In this document: positions 50,668 through 61,291 of the stretch, piece after piece
Numbering within the stretch: the stretch's first letter is position 1
Layout: every line of letters begins with the position of its first letter
Assembly: GCF_021405525.1 (NCBI RefSeq)
Contig: NZ_JAGQAG010000001.1
Location: 2,666,001-2,730,000 of the forward strand
Source of the DNA: Ruegeria pomeroyi
GTDB taxonomy: Bacteria; Pseudomonadota; Alphaproteobacteria; Rhodobacterales; Rhodobacteraceae
Length of the DNA: 64,000 nt
Reading direction: 5' to 3'
Notes under the pieces: model-generated
Told to the model about the DNA's origin: nothing
What the model saw: only the letters and a program-made list of their open reading frames with translations
Databases searched by the model: none
Translations under genes and position numbers: made by a program

Positions 50668-51900
50668 ATGCGTACAGTCATTTCCTTTGCCGCCCTGTTT
50701 CTCTCGGTCATCCTTTTGCAGCTGTCGACCGGTGGCGTTGGCCCGCTGGATGCGATTTCGGGCATCACGCTGGAGTTTTCCAAGGCCCAGATCGGTATGC
50801 TGGGCTCGGCGCATTTCTTTGGCTTCTTCATTGGCTGCTGGTGGGCGCCCCGCCTGATGGGGTCGGTCGGGCATTCGCGCGCCTTTGCCGCCTGCACCGC
50901 ATTGGGGGCGATGGGCCTGATCGGCCATACCCTGACCGAGGATCCCTATGCCTGGGCGGTGATGCGGATCGCGTCAGGTATCTGTGTCGCGGGCTGCTAT
51001 ACGGTGATCGAGGCCTGGCTGAACGCCAAGCTGACCAACGAGATCCGCGGCCGCGCCATGGGCACCTACCGGATCGCGGATTCCGGCGCCTCGCTCTGTG
51101 CGCAGCTGATCATCGCGGTGCTGCCACCAGCCCATTATGTCTCGTACAACCTGCTGGCAGTGCTGTGTTGCGCCGCGCTGTTGCCGCTGACCCTGACCAA
51201 GGCCAGCCAGCCCGAGACCCCCGATGCCCCGCGCCTGCGCCCTGGCCTGGCCTGGTTCTGTTCGCCACTGGCGGTGGCCGGGGTGATCGTTTCGGCGGTC
51301 AGCTCTGCCTCGTTCCGCATGGTTGGGCCGCTTTATGGGCAAGAAGTGGGTCTGGCGGTCAACCAGATCGCGTTTTTCCTGGCCGCCTTCGTGCTGGGCG
51401 GGGTTGCGGCGCAATATCCAGTCGGCTGGCTGGCCGACAAATACGACCGCCGATGGGTGCTGATCTGGATCTCTGTCGCAGCGATGGGGTCCTGTGCCGT
51501 GATTGCGGCGGCGGGCGGTACCGGCACCTTGGGCGTTATGCTGGCGGCCGGGCTGTTCGGCTTTACCTCGTTCCCGATCTTCTCGATCTCGGCGGCGCAT
51601 GCCAATGACTTTGCCACCTCGGAACAGCGGGTCGAGCTGTCGGCGGCGCTGATGTTCTGGTACGCGCTGGGGGCCATCGCGGCACCCTATCTGGCATCGA
51701 CCCTGATCGAAGGCTTTGGCCCGCCCGCCCTGTTCGCCCTGATCGCGGTCGCGCATCTGTTCCTGATCGGCTTTGGCCTGACCCGGATGCGGGCCCGCCC
51801 CACGCCCGAGGCACGCACCAACTATGTCTTCGCGCCGCGCACCTCGTTCACCATCGGTCGGCTCCAGAAACGTTCGCGTGAAGAGCGCGAGGAACGGTAA
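50668..51900 (+). CDS. MFS transporter, YcaD/sugar-phosphate-like
   Basis: A 410-residue, twelve-helix protein. MGSVGHSRAFAACTALGAMG between helices and ISVAAMGSCAVIAAAGG mark the MFS; LVAEAWLN-type residues (VIEAWLNAKLTNEIRGRAMG) point to the YcaD group. Its C-terminus is basic and cytoplasmic (FTIGRLQKRSREEREER). Substrate unknown. metG follows after 75 bases. Confidence 0.85.
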   Translation: MRTVISFAALFLSVILLQLSTGGVGPLDAISGITLEFSKAQIGMLGSAHFFGFFIGCWWAPRLMGSVGHSRAFAACTALGAMGLIGHTLTEDPYAWAVMRIASGICVAGCYTVIEAWLNAKLTNEIRGRAMGTYRIADSGASLCAQLIIAVLPPAHYVSYNLLAVLCCAALLPLTLTKASQPETPDAPRLRPGLAWFCSPLAVAGVIVSAVSSASFRMVGPLYGQEVGLAVNQIAFFLAAFVLGGVAAQYPVGWLADKYDRRWVLIWISVAAMGSCAVIAAAGGTGTLGVMLAAGLFGFTSFPIFSISAAHANDFATSEQRVELSAALMFWYALGAIAAPYLASTLIEGFGPPALFALIAVAHLFLIGFGLTRMRARPTPEARTNYVFAPRTSFTIGRLQKRSREEREER

Positions 51901-51975
51901 GGGCGAAAAGGGGGATTTCTCCCCCTGCGCGGCTGGGTTAAAGGAACCGCAGACGATTTTCGCGGAAGTGGGACA

Positions 51976-53694
51976 ATGGCACGTATTCTGATCACCTCGG
52001 CGATCCCTTATATCAACGGGATCAAGCACCTCGGCAATCTGGTGGGCTCGCAGCTGCCCGCCGATCTCTATGCGCGCTATCAGCGTGGCCGGGGCAACGA
52101 GGTGATGTTCCTCTGCGCCACCGACGAGCACGGCACCCCCGCCGAACTGGCCGCCGCCAAGGCGGGCAAGCCGGTGGCCGAATATTGCGCCGAGATGCAC
52201 GAGGTGCAGGCCGATATCGCCCGGCGCTTTGGCCTGAGCTTCGATCATTTCGGGCGTTCGTCCAGCCCGCAGAACCACAAGCTGACCCAGCATTTCGCGG
52301 GCAAACTGGCCGAGAACGACCTGATCCGCGAAGTGAGCGAGCGGCAGGTCTATTCCAATGCCGATGGTCGCTTCCTGCCCGACCGCTATATCGAGGGCAC
52401 CTGCCCCAATTGCGGTTACGACAAGGCGCGCGGCGACCAGTGCGAGAACTGCACCAAGCAGCTGGACCCGACCGACCTGATCGAGCCGCGCTCGGCCATC
52501 TCCGGTTCCACCGATCTGGAGGTGCGCGAGACCAAGCACCTCTATCTGCGCCAGTCGGCGCTCAAGGATCAGCTCGACGCCTGGATCGACTCGAAAACCG
52601 ACTGGCCGGTGCTGACCACCTCGATCGCCAAGAAATGGCTGCATGACGGCGACGGCTTGCAGGATCGCGGCATCACCCGCGATCTGGACTGGGGCATCCC
52701 AGTCAAGAAGGGCGAGCAGGACTGGCCGGGGATGGAGGGCAAGGTCTTCTATGTCTGGTTCGACGCGCCGATCGAATATATCGCCTGCGCCGGCGAATGG
52801 GCCGAGGCGCATGGCAAGAGCGACGCGGAATGGGAACGCTGGTGGCGCACCGACAAGGGCGCGGATGACGTGCGCTATGTGCAGTTCATGGGCAAGGACA
52901 ACGTGCCCTTCCACACGCTGAGCTTTCCGGCCACCCTGATCGGCTCGGGCGAGCCGTGGAAGATGGTCGACCACCTGAAATCCTTCAACTACCTGAATTA
53001 CGACGGCGGCCAGTTCTCGACCTCGCAGGGTCGTGGCGTGTTCATGGATCAGGCGCTGGAGATCCTGCCTGCCGACTATTGGCGCTGGTGGCTTCTGTCC
53101 CATGCGCCGGAAAACAGCGACAGCGAATTCACCTGGGAGAACTTCCAGGCCAGCGTGAACAAGGATCTGGCGGATGTGCTGGGCAATTTCGTCAGCCGCA
53201 TCACCAAGTTCTGCCGCTCGAAATTCGGCGAGGAAGTGCCCGAGGGTGGCGCATACGGCCCGCAGGAAGAGGCGCTGATCGCGGAACTGACGACGCGGGT
53301 GCGCGCCTATGAGGGTCATATGGAGGCGATGGAGGTCCGCAAGTCGGCGCAGGAGCTGCGCGCGATCTGGGCCGCAGGTAACGAATACCTGCAAAGTGCG
53401 GCGCCCTGGACCCTGTTCAAGACCGATCCGGTGCAGGCGGCCGCACAAGTGCGGCTGGGTCTCAACCTGATCCGCCTCTATGCGGTGCTCAGCGCGCCCT
53501 TTATCCCCGCCGCCTCGGCGCGGATGCTTGAGGCGATGCAGACTGGCGATGACAGCTGGCCCGAGGATATCGCAGCCGCGCTGAACGCGCTGGCACCTGG
53601 TCACGCTTTCACTGTGCCCGAAGTGCTGTTCGCCAAGATCAGCGATGAGGATCGCGAGGGTTGGCAACAGCGTTTCTCAGGGGTGCGGAGCTAA
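51976..53694 (+). CDS. metG: Methionyl-tRNA synthetase
   Basis: A 572-residue class I aminoacyl-tRNA synthetase. The HIGH region is [11 protein letters not shown], the zinc knuckle [17 protein letters not shown] and the KMSKS loop [11 protein letters not shown], in which both usual lysines are replaced. The anticodon-binding region follows the [17 protein letters not shown] helix. Charges tRNA-Met for initiation and elongation. Confidence 0.93.
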   Translation: MARILITSAIPYINGIKHLGNLVGSQLPADLYARYQRGRGNEVMFLCATDEHGTPAELAAAKAGKPVAEYCAEMHEVQADIARRFGLSFDHFGRSSSPQNHKLTQHFAGKLAENDLIREVSERQVYSNADGRFLPDRYIEGTCPNCGYDKARGDQCENCTKQLDPTDLIEPRSAISGSTDLEVRETKHLYLRQSALKDQLDAWIDSKTDWPVLTTSIAKKWLHDGDGLQDRGITRDLDWGIPVKKGEQDWPGMEGKVFYVWFDAPIEYIACAGEWAEAHGKSDAEWERWWRTDKGADDVRYVQFMGKDNVPFHTLSFPATLIGSGEPWKMVDHLKSFNYLNYDGGQFSTSQGRGVFMDQALEILPADYWRWWLLSHAPENSDSEFTWENFQASVNKDLADVLGNFVSRITKFCRSKFGEEVPEGGAYGPQEEALIAELTTRVRAYEGHMEAMEVRKSAQELRAIWAAGNEYLQSAAPWTLFKTDPVQAAAQVRLGLNLIRLYAVLSAPFIPAASARMLEAMQTGDDSWPEDIAAALNALAPGHAFTVPEVLFAKISDEDREGWQQRFSGVRS

Positions 53695-53718
53695 ACCGCG
53701 CACGCTGCTCATTAGTCA

Positions 53719-53744
53719 CGATCCGCCCGGAAACGAGCGGATCG
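53719..53744. terminator. Hairpin between convergent metG and adhesin genes
   Basis: CGATCCGC / GCGGATCG, an 8-bp stem with a 10-base loop. There is no T run, so factor-independent termination is uncertain. Confidence 0.35.
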
Positions 53745-53774
53745 GCACTTGAGGCCATGGGCGGCAATTCCGGC

Positions 53775-56700
53775 TCAGGCAGTGGCTGCCGCTCCCGCAA
53801 GCTCGTGATCGAGGCCGAGAGTGTCGAATAGTCCGATATCGGCAAGCCCGGCAAAAACATCGGGGCCGGATGGTGTCGTCGCAGCCGTTTGATTGTCAGC
53901 GCCGTTCACGGTGCCTCCAACCTCTGAGTTTTGCCCTGGCAACTCCAAAGCAGCCAGCAGATCGTCATTCCCGTCTTCGATCAAGCCGGCCAGCACACTT
54001 GGCTCTAACTCAGAGGTTTCTTCCACCTGTCCAAATCCCTGCGGAGAGCCCCCATCAAACACAGGCACGGTGTCATCTGACGGCAACAGGCCGGGTTCCG
54101 ACACAGCGGACATGTCGACATAGGCTGCAACCGCAGACCCCGAGCTAGCCCCGGCTTCAGGCTCAGCTTGAATAACTCCACCGGCAAACAGCTCTATACG
54201 ATCACTGGTGGTTTCAACGACCCCGTCCAGATCGAAAATAGCAGTTGCTGTGAAGACATTGATCTCTCCCAACATATCGTCGATCCCGGGAACGTCCTCC
54301 AAGGTAACCGTATAGTTCAAACCGTTGCTGGAGACGGCATCGCTGTCTTCATCAGCGATCTCTCCCAGATCCGTTCCGTCAACATAAAGCTCGAGCGAAA
54401 AATCGACCAACTGGGCATTAAACAGCGGCGTTTCCGAAAACGCGGTCGCAAGAGCCGATGGGCTGGTGACCGTCGTCGCGCTTCCATCTGAATCGACCTG
54501 ATTGAGATTCCCCAAATCGACCTGCGGACCGATTGCAAAGGCTTCGATATCAACGGAAACGCTGGCATTCAGTTCCGAAAGCGCCTCTTGCCACTCTTGG
54601 TTCGTCGGCACCGGGTTCCCGTCAGTTATGAAATACAGAATGTTGACGCCGTCGCTCTGCGCGACAAAGAAAGCTTTCGACGCGTCAAATGCCGCTTCCC
54701 AGTTGGTATTGCCTGCCTGGAAAGGTAGTCCGTCCAATGCGGTGATCAGCGAAGAGTATTGATCAACCAAATCGTAGGTTGCCGACTGCTGAACGCCGCT
54801 GCTGTATGATATCAGACTGACATTCACATCCGTAATCGAGTTGTCGAACTGCGACTTCAACTCACTCAGCGCCCCTTCGACGGCCTCCTTCATATCGTTC
54901 CAGCCACTCAGGGTGATACTGCCGGAACTATCCATCGCAATGACGAGATTGATGGAATTCGACGAGACAGGAATGACGTTCACAAAAAACGATCCAGGCG
55001 GTTCCCCGGGCGTCTCGGGGTTGAATGTGATCGAAACCGGAAGTCCGGTTGGCAGCGTCGATACGTCCTGCTCCACCAGAACGGTAACGGTCGAACTGTC
55101 CGTACCGCCATTTCCATCGCTAACAGTATAAGTGAAGCTGTCAACGCCATAGTCAAAATTTGCGTTTGGCGTATAGGTTACCGTTCCCCCGCTAAACGAC
55201 ACGGTACCGTTCGATGCACCGCCGACCGATGTGACCGTCAGCGTATCGCCTTCCTCGTCCTCGTCATTTGCAACGACGTTGATCGTGACCGCTTCGCCCT
55301 GGTCGGTTATGCCAAAGTCGGACTTGGCCACCGGATCATCGTTCGCCTCCGCCAAATTCAGTATGACAGTGGCTGTATCCGTCGCACCGACCCCATCGAC
55401 AACAGTATAGGTAAAGCTGTCCTGCCCGCTAAAGTTCTGGCTGGGCGTATATGTAAAGCTTCCGTTTGAAGCGACCGTAACTGTACCATTCCCTGGCTGT
55501 GTGTACGAACTCACCACCAGCGGCGCCGGATTGATGTCGCCGTCGTCCGTGTCGTTGGTCAGCACCGAGCCGGTGATCGGCTGATCTTCGGTCCCGTTGA
55601 AAGTGTCGTCATTCGCAACAGGCGGATCGTTCACCGCCTCGACCGTGACGGTTATCGTACCGGTGTCGCTGCCGCCGTTGCCGTCACTCACCGTGTAGGA
55701 GATGCTCTCGACACCATTGAAATCAGCGCTCGGCTGATACGTGATGAAATCATCTGTAGTGTCGCCAGGTGTGCCGTTATTCATGACAACGACCGTCCCG
55801 CTGCCCGCGGTGCTGACGGAGACAATCTCCAGATCGTCACCGTCCACATCAGACACATTGCTGAAGACATTGATCGCGTTTGCCCCGGAATCCTCGGTCA
55901 CAGTGGTCGCGAAATTCGTCGCAACGGGTGCGTCGTTCACACCCGTCACCGTCACCGTCACATTGTTCACTGCCGTCGCATCGTGCGAATCCGTTGCCGT
56001 GACCTGAATGCTGACCTGCTGCGTCTCCCCAACGGCAAGATCTTGGAAATCGTCGCCTGGGTCGAACGTCAGCATCGTGCCATTGACCGTGGCGCTTCCC
56101 TCCGAAGGTTGCCCCGTCACCGCATAGGTCAAGCTGTTTGCGTCATCGTCGCTATCGACATCGTCCCCAAGGGTGGCAAGATTCAGACTAACGGCGCCCC
56201 CGTCCTCTGTGGCCAGCAGAGTACCCGCCGCCAGTGTCGGATCATCGTTGACGCCGGTGATAGTCCATATCAGCGTGCCTTCGTTTGACTGCGCACCGTG
56301 ACTGTCTGTTGCGACCACCGTAGCTGTAGCCTGCGTAGACTCTCCCACAGCCAAATGATCGAAATTACCGGCAATATTGAGCTGCAATCCACCTGTCGTG
56401 ACCTCGAATGCCGTCGTCGAGAAATTGCTGTACTGGTACGTGAGCGTGCTTGGATCGTCGTCATCGTCGACATCATTGGCGCGATTGTTCAATTGGAAAA
56501 AGTCCGGGGCAACTATGCCCGCAAAACCGTCATCCTCAGAATTTGTCTGCACATTGATGGTCGAAGCAACAACCGGCGCGTCGTTCACACCCGTCACCGT
56601 CACCGTCACCGTTGCCGTGTCGGCACCGCCATTGCCGTCGCTCACCGTGTAGGTGAACGTGTCGGTCCCGTTGAAATTCGCATCCGGCGTATAGCTCAGC

Positions 56701-59700
56701 GTGTTGTCCGCTTTCACCACGACGCTGCCATTGGCAGGATCACTCGCCCTACTCACCGTCAGGCTGTCCCCATCCGGGTCGCTGTCATTGCCCAGCACCG
56801 CAATGCTCACCGAGCCGTCCTCGGCCACCGAGACCGTGTCATCAACCGCAACCGGCGCGTCGTTCACGCCCGTCACCGTCACCGTCACCGTTGCCGTGTC
56901 GATGTCCCCATTGCCGTCGCTCACCGTGTAGGTGAACGTGTCGGTCCCGTTGAAATTCGCATCCGGCGTATAGCTCAGCGTGTTGTCCGCGTTCACCACG
57001 ACGCTGCCATTGGCAGGATCACTCGCCCCGCTCACCACCAGGCTGTCCCCATCCGGGTCGCTGTCATTGCCCAGCACCGCAATGCTCACCGAGCCGTCCT
57101 CGGCCACCGAGACCGTGTCATCAACCGCAACCGGCGCGTCGTTCACGCCCGTCACCGTCACCGTCACCGTTGCCGTGTCGGCACCGCCATTGCCGTCGCT
57201 CACCGTGTAGACGAAACTGTCTGTGCCAGTGAAATTCGCATCCGGCGTATAGCTCAGCGTATTGTCCGCGTTCACCACGACGCTGCCATTGGCAGGATCA
57301 CTCGCCCCGCTCACCACCAGGCTGTCCCCATCCGGGTCGCTGTCATTGCCCAGCACCGCAATGCTCACCGAGCCGTCCTCGGCCACCGAGACCGTGTCAT
57401 CAACCGCAACCGGCGCGTCGTTCACACCCGTCACCGTCACCGTCACCGTTGCCGTGTCGATGTCCCCATTGCCGTCGCTCACCGTGTAGGTGAACGTGTC
57501 GGTCCCGTTGAAATCCGCATCCGGCGTATAGCTCAGCGTGTTGTCCGCGTTCACCACGACGCTGCCATTGGCAGGATCACTCGCCCCGCTCACCACCAGG
57601 CTGTCCCCATCCGGGTCGCTGTCATTGCCCAGCACCGCAATGCTCACCGAGCCGTCCTCGGCCACCGAGACCGTGTCATCAACCGCAACCGGTGCGTCGT
57701 TCACACCCGTCACCGTCACCGTCACCGTTGCCGTGTCGGCACCGCCATTGCCGTCGCTCACCGTGTAGACGAAACTGTCTGTGCCAGTGAAATTCGCATC
57801 CGGCGTATAGCTCAGCGTATTGTCCGCGTTCACCACGACGCTGCCATTGGCAGGATCACTCGCCCCGCTCACCGTCAGGCTGTCCCCATCCGGGTCGCTG
57901 TCATTGCCCAGCACCGCAATGCTCACCGAGCCGTCCTCGGCCACCGAGACCGTGTCATCAACCGCAACCGGCGCGTCGTTCACGCCCGTCACCGTCACCG
58001 TCACCGTTGCCGTGTCGATGTCCCCATTGCCGTCGCTCACCGTGTAGGTGAACGTGTCGGTCCCGTTGAAATCCGCATCCGGCGTATAACTCAGCGTGTT
58101 GTCCGCGTTCACCACGACGCTGCCATTGGCCGCAAATCCGACCGAAGATACCGTCAGGCTGTCCCCATCCGGGTCACTGTCATTGCCCAGCACCGCAATG
58201 CTCACCGGAGTATCTTCCAGGGTTGAAACGGCGTCATCAGATGCGGAGGGAGGATCGTTGACAACGCCAACCAAGAGCGACACCGAGACCGGGGCCGAGT
58301 TGGCTGCACCATCGGTCAAGACATATGTGAAGCTATCTGGCCCATTGTAATTTTCATCCGGCGAATAGGTGACAGTACCATCCCCGTTGACGGTAATGCT
58401 GCCGTGCTCTGGTTGCGTGAACGAAGCAATAGAAAGACTGTCGCCCTCTCTATCCCCATCGTTTGCCAGAACCGCTATGGTTACCGGTGTATCCTCTTCG
58501 GTAGTAGCCGAATCCGCATTACCGACGGGCGCGTCGTTCACACCCGTCACCGTCACCGTCACCGTTCCCGTGTCGCTGCCGCCATTGCCGTCGCTCACCG
58601 TGTAGGTGAACGTGTCGGTCCCGTTGAAATTCGCATCCGGCGTATAGCTCAGCGTATTGTCCGCGTTCACCACGACGCTGCCATTGGCAGGATCACTCGC
58701 CCCGCTCACCACCAGGCTGTCCCCATCCGGGTCGCTGTCATTGCCCAGCACCGCAATGCTCACCGAGCCGTCCTCGGCCACCGAGACCGTGTCATCAACC
58801 GCAACCGGCGCGTCGTTCACACCCGTCACCGTCACCGTCACCGTTGCCGTGTCGGCACCGCCATTGCCGTCGCTCACCGTGTAGGTGAACGTGTCGGTCC
58901 CGTTGAAATTCGCATCCGGCGTATAGCTCAGCGTGTTGTCCGCGTTCACCACGACGCTGCCATTGGCAGGATCACTCGCCCCGCTCACCGTCAGGCTGTC
59001 CCCATCCGGGTCGCTGTCATTGCCCAGCACCGCAATGCTCACCGAGCCGTCCTCGGCCACCGAGACCGTGTCATCAACCGCAACCGGCGCGTCGTTCACG
59101 CCCGTCACCGTCACCGTCACCGTTGCCGTGTCGGCACCGCCATTGCCGTCGCTCACCGTGTAGGTGAACGTGTCGGTCCCGTTGAAATTCGCATCCGGCG
59201 TATAGCTCAGCGTGTTGTCCGCGTTCACCACGACGCTGCCATTGGCAGGATCACTCGCCCCGCTCACCGTCAGGCTGTCCCCATCCGGGTCGCTGTCATT
59301 GCCCAGCACCGCAATGCTCACCGAGCCGTCCTCGGCCACCGAGACCGTGTCATCAACCGCAACCGGCGCGTCGTTCACGCCCGTCACCGTCACCGTCACC
59401 GTTGCCGTGTCGGCACCGCCATTGCCGTCGCTCACCGTGTAGACGAAACTGTCTGTGCCAGTGAAATTCGCATCCGGCGCGTAAGTGAATCGACCATCCG
59501 GCAGCATCGTCAGAGTGCCGTGTGTTGGGGCAGTCGTGAGCACAACCGCCAGCGCGTCGCCCTCGATGTCAGAGTCGTTCTCTAGAACTGAACCCGCGAC
59601 GCTACCGTCTTCGCCGACCACGAAAGTATCCGGAGCGGCAATCGGGTCGTCATTCACGGCTTCGACTTCTACAGTCACGGTGCCAGTGGCAGAAGTTCCG

Positions 59701-61058
59701 GTCGTGTCGACGATCTCATATGTAAAAAAGTCTTGCCCGAAGAAATCGGCCTCGGGCGTGTAAACGAATGTCCCGTCCGGATTAACCTTCGCGGTACCGT
59801 TCTGTGGCCCCTTGTCTAACGAGAAGACAATTGAATCGTCCGAAACATCCGCCAGCTCAATCTTGCCTGAAATGGGCGAGGAGCCGCCAGAATCTTCGGG
59901 TCCGGAAACCACAACATCAACTGGTTCGATCTCCCCAAAAGGGTCGCGAATATTGTCAATGTTCAGATGCGTGTCGTCGAAATCCCCCCTTGTTTCGTTG
60001 GGGTTATTCTCCGGTTCCTCGGGTTCAGGTTCAAATCCCTGCGAGGGTGGAAGTGTGCCATCATCCGGTGCATTTTGCTGGATGAGAGGTGAGCTAACGG
60101 ATTTGATCTCGACGTAATTCTGGCCTGCGAGGATACGCTCTTGAGCCAGTTGATAGGCGACAAGTGCATCCCCCACCAACAGTGACTCGTCCATTTCTTC
60201 TCCGTCCGAACGCGGCAGTTCGACAACCTGGCCAGAAACAGGAATCACCCATTTTGTGTCGGTCGTGGTGATTGTCGTGATCAGATTTCCGTCGAGATCT
60301 GAAAGCACGATCGAACCCAGGCTGCCGTCCGGGTCGTAGTTGAGCGCGACAGTTACTTGGGTGACGGTCTCTGCGCGATCGACCTCGGCATAAACATTGG
60401 TCCCACGGATGCCCATCGTGGCTGCAGGAGTGCTGACATCCATGTCGCCGGTTTTCGCCAGTTGTCCAGCAATGAAAACGAAGCCACCGTTGATGAGGTT
60501 GAATGACCCCGCGTTATTGGTTCCCTCCGGCTGATAGACAAGCTCATCGATGACCATGCGCGACGCTTCCGACATCGAAAACACGGTACCATCGGCGAAG
60601 GTAACAGACAGTCTGCCATCCGCGTCGGTCAACAGGACATCGCGTTGGTATATCTTGGTTCCTACCGACAGATTGTCGATCGTTCCGTCGAGCCTCTGTA
60701 CCCGGGCACTGCCCGATACCACTTCGACTTGCCCGATCGGAACCGGCACCGGGGCGGGCCCGAGCTGGGCGAATTGCGCATCGACCGCGGCACCCGCCAG
60801 CAATCTGACGGTATCGCCGTCAAGTACACCACCCTCTGCCGAAACAAGGTCAGCAGGGCTCAGGCTTTCGAAATATTCCAGGACGCGCACAACAGTCCCT
60901 TGTGCATCCCGGACGAGCAGATCTTGCTGCGACTTTTCGAAATCCGCTCCAAAAAGCCCGAAACCATCGGGGAACACAAGAGGACTACTATCGAGAGACG
61001 TGATATCGACCGCGGACTCAAGCGTACCGACTGGTTCCGAAAACGCTACCCGAGCCAT
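53775..61058 (-). CDS. Giant FecR-headed cadherin-like repeat adhesin with VWA domain
   Basis: A 2427-residue protein, very acidic and nearly free of Cys. Residues about 105-220 are a FecR-like domain (VVSGSARVQRLDG; LTDADGRLSVTFADGT; ATMGIRGTNVYAEV). Residues about 460-1960 are tandem cadherin/Ig-like repeats, eleven with a period of 93 residues, each with VNDAPVA and NDSDPDGDSL calcium-binding motifs. Residues about 2030-2230 are a von Willebrand A domain with the metal site DSSGS. No Sec signal peptide is seen; with an HlyD-type adaptor nearby, type I secretion through a C-terminal signal is likely. The ATG at 61058 is preferred over a TTG at 61079. Confidence 0.85.
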   Translation of the reverse strand: MARVAFSEPVGTLESAVDITSLDSSPLVFPDGFGLFGADFEKSQQDLLVRDAQGTVVRVLEYFESLSPADLVSAEGGVLDGDTVRLLAGAAVDAQFAQLGPAPVPVPIGQVEVVSGSARVQRLDGTIDNLSVGTKIYQRDVLLTDADGRLSVTFADGTVFSMSEASRMVIDELVYQPEGTNNAGSFNLINGGFVFIAGQLAKTGDMDVSTPAATMGIRGTNVYAEVDRAETVTQVTVALNYDPDGSLGSIVLSDLDGNLITTITTTDTKWVIPVSGQVVELPRSDGEEMDESLLVGDALVAYQLAQERILAGQNYVEIKSVSSPLIQQNAPDDGTLPPSQGFEPEPEEPENNPNETRGDFDDTHLNIDNIRDPFGEIEPVDVVVSGPEDSGGSSPISGKIELADVSDDSIVFSLDKGPQNGTAKVNPDGTFVYTPEADFFGQDFFTYEIVDTTGTSATGTVTVEVEAVNDDPIAAPDTFVVGEDGSVAGSVLENDSDIEGDALAVVLTTAPTHGTLTMLPDGRFTYAPDANFTGTDSFVYTVSDGNGGADTATVTVTVTGVNDAPVAVDDTVSVAEDGSVSIAVLGNDSDPDGDSLTVSGASDPANGSVVVNADNTLSYTPDANFNGTDTFTYTVSDGNGGADTATVTVTVTGVNDAPVAVDDTVSVAEDGSVSIAVLGNDSDPDGDSLTVSGASDPANGSVVVNADNTLSYTPDANFNGTDTFTYTVSDGNGGADTATVTVTVTGVNDAPVAVDDTVSVAEDGSVSIAVLGNDSDPDGDSLVVSGASDPANGSVVVNADNTLSYTPDANFNGTDTFTYTVSDGNGGSDTGTVTVTVTGVNDAPVGNADSATTEEDTPVTIAVLANDGDREGDSLSIASFTQPEHGSITVNGDGTVTYSPDENYNGPDSFTYVLTDGAANSAPVSVSLLVGVVNDPPSASDDAVSTLEDTPVSIAVLGNDSDPDGDSLTVSSVGFAANGSVVVNADNTLSYTPDADFNGTDTFTYTVSDGNGDIDTATVTVTVTGVNDAPVAVDDTVSVAEDGSVSIAVLGNDSDPDGDSLTVSGASDPANGSVVVNADNTLSYTPDANFTGTDSFVYTVSDGNGGADTATVTVTVTGVNDAPVAVDDTVSVAEDGSVSIAVLGNDSDPDGDSLVVSGASDPANGSVVVNADNTLSYTPDADFNGTDTFTYTVSDGNGDIDTATVTVTVTGVNDAPVAVDDTVSVAEDGSVSIAVLGNDSDPDGDSLVVSGASDPANGSVVVNADNTLSYTPDANFTGTDSFVYTVSDGNGGADTATVTVTVTGVNDAPVAVDDTVSVAEDGSVSIAVLGNDSDPDGDSLVVSGASDPANGSVVVNADNTLSYTPDANFNGTDTFTYTVSDGNGDIDTATVTVTVTGVNDAPVAVDDTVSVAEDGSVSIAVLGNDSDPDGDSLTVSRASDPANGSVVVKADNTLSYTPDANFNGTDTFTYTVSDGNGGADTATVTVTVTGVNDAPVVASTINVQTNSEDDGFAGIVAPDFFQLNNRANDVDDDDDPSTLTYQYSNFSTTAFEVTTGGLQLNIAGNFDHLAVGESTQATATVVATDSHGAQSNEGTLIWTITGVNDDPTLAAGTLLATEDGGAVSLNLATLGDDVDSDDDANSLTYAVTGQPSEGSATVNGTMLTFDPGDDFQDLAVGETQQVSIQVTATDSHDATAVNNVTVTVTGVNDAPVATNFATTVTEDSGANAINVFSNVSDVDGDDLEIVSVSTAGSGTVVVMNNGTPGDTTDDFITYQPSADFNGVESISYTVSDGNGGSDTGTITVTVEAVNDPPVANDDTFNGTEDQPITGSVLTNDTDDGDINPAPLVVSSYTQPGNGTVTVASNGSFTYTPSQNFSGQDSFTYTVVDGVGATDTATVILNLAEANDDPVAKSDFGITDQGEAVTINVVANDEDEEGDTLTVTSVGGASNGTVSFSGGTVTYTPNANFDYGVDSFTYTVSDGNGGTDSSTVTVLVEQDVSTLPTGLPVSITFNPETPGEPPGSFFVNVIPVSSNSINLVIAMDSSGSITLSGWNDMKEAVEGALSELKSQFDNSITDVNVSLISYSSGVQQSATYDLVDQYSSLITALDGLPFQAGNTNWEAAFDASKAFFVAQSDGVNILYFITDGNPVPTNQEWQEALSELNASVSVDIEAFAIGPQVDLGNLNQVDSDGSATTVTSPSALATAFSETPLFNAQLVDFSLELYVDGTDLGEIADEDSDAVSSNGLNYTVTLEDVPGIDDMLGEINVFTATAIFDLDGVVETTSDRIELFAGGVIQAEPEAGASSGSAVAAYVDMSAVSEPGLLPSDDTVPVFDGGSPQGFGQVEETSELEPSVLAGLIEDGNDDLLAALELPGQNSEVGGTVNGADNQTAATTPSGPDVFAGLADIGLFDTLGLDHELAGAAATA
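56578..59647 (-). repeat. Eleven 279-bp coding repeats in the adhesin gene
   Basis: Unit boundaries (the codons for GVNDAPVA) recur every 279 bases from 56578 to 59647, 11 x 279. Nine units are almost identical in DNA, even at third positions; the ones near 58252 and 58531 are diverged. Two variant suffixes alternate, giving a 558-base higher-order repeat (see findings). Confidence 0.9.
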
Positions 61059-61291
61059 CCTTCGCCCCCCCCAGTACAAACATTAACCAACGGTTAACCT
61101 TAACACAGGCGGTCGATTCTGCCTAAAAACATCAATGAAGATGCTATATTATGTCTACATTTTGGCCGATATAGGGTAACATTTACTCCAAACTACAAGC
61201 TATTGTTCACACCCGAGCCTCTCCATTCCCGGTAAGATAGATTGTAGATTGGGCCCATACTCGCCACAGGTGCGGACGGGAAAGCGGTACG
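61059..61291. other. AT-rich divergent intergenic region of adhesin and cyclase genes
   Basis: Much lower GC than the coding flanks. The dyad TTAACC-AAC-GGTTAA lies at 61083-61097, 25 bases before the adhesin ATG. TATATTATG near 61147 could be part of a -10 region. No gene is seen. Confidence 0.45.

Noticed and set aside
50974-53667. Long minus-strand open frame opposite the second MFS gene and metG
   Set aside because: Antisense shadow; spans two real genes and the gap between them; composition is His/Arg/Gly-rich without motifs.
56298-59585. Plus-strand open frames rich in His/Arg repeats across the adhesin repeats
   Set aside because: Antisense readings of the 279-bp repeats; periodicity comes from the adhesin, which has the calcium-binding and VWA motifs.
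56578-59647. Regular repeats resembling a CRISPR array
   Set aside because: Units are 279 bases, in frame and coding; no short repeat with unique spacers and no cas genes.
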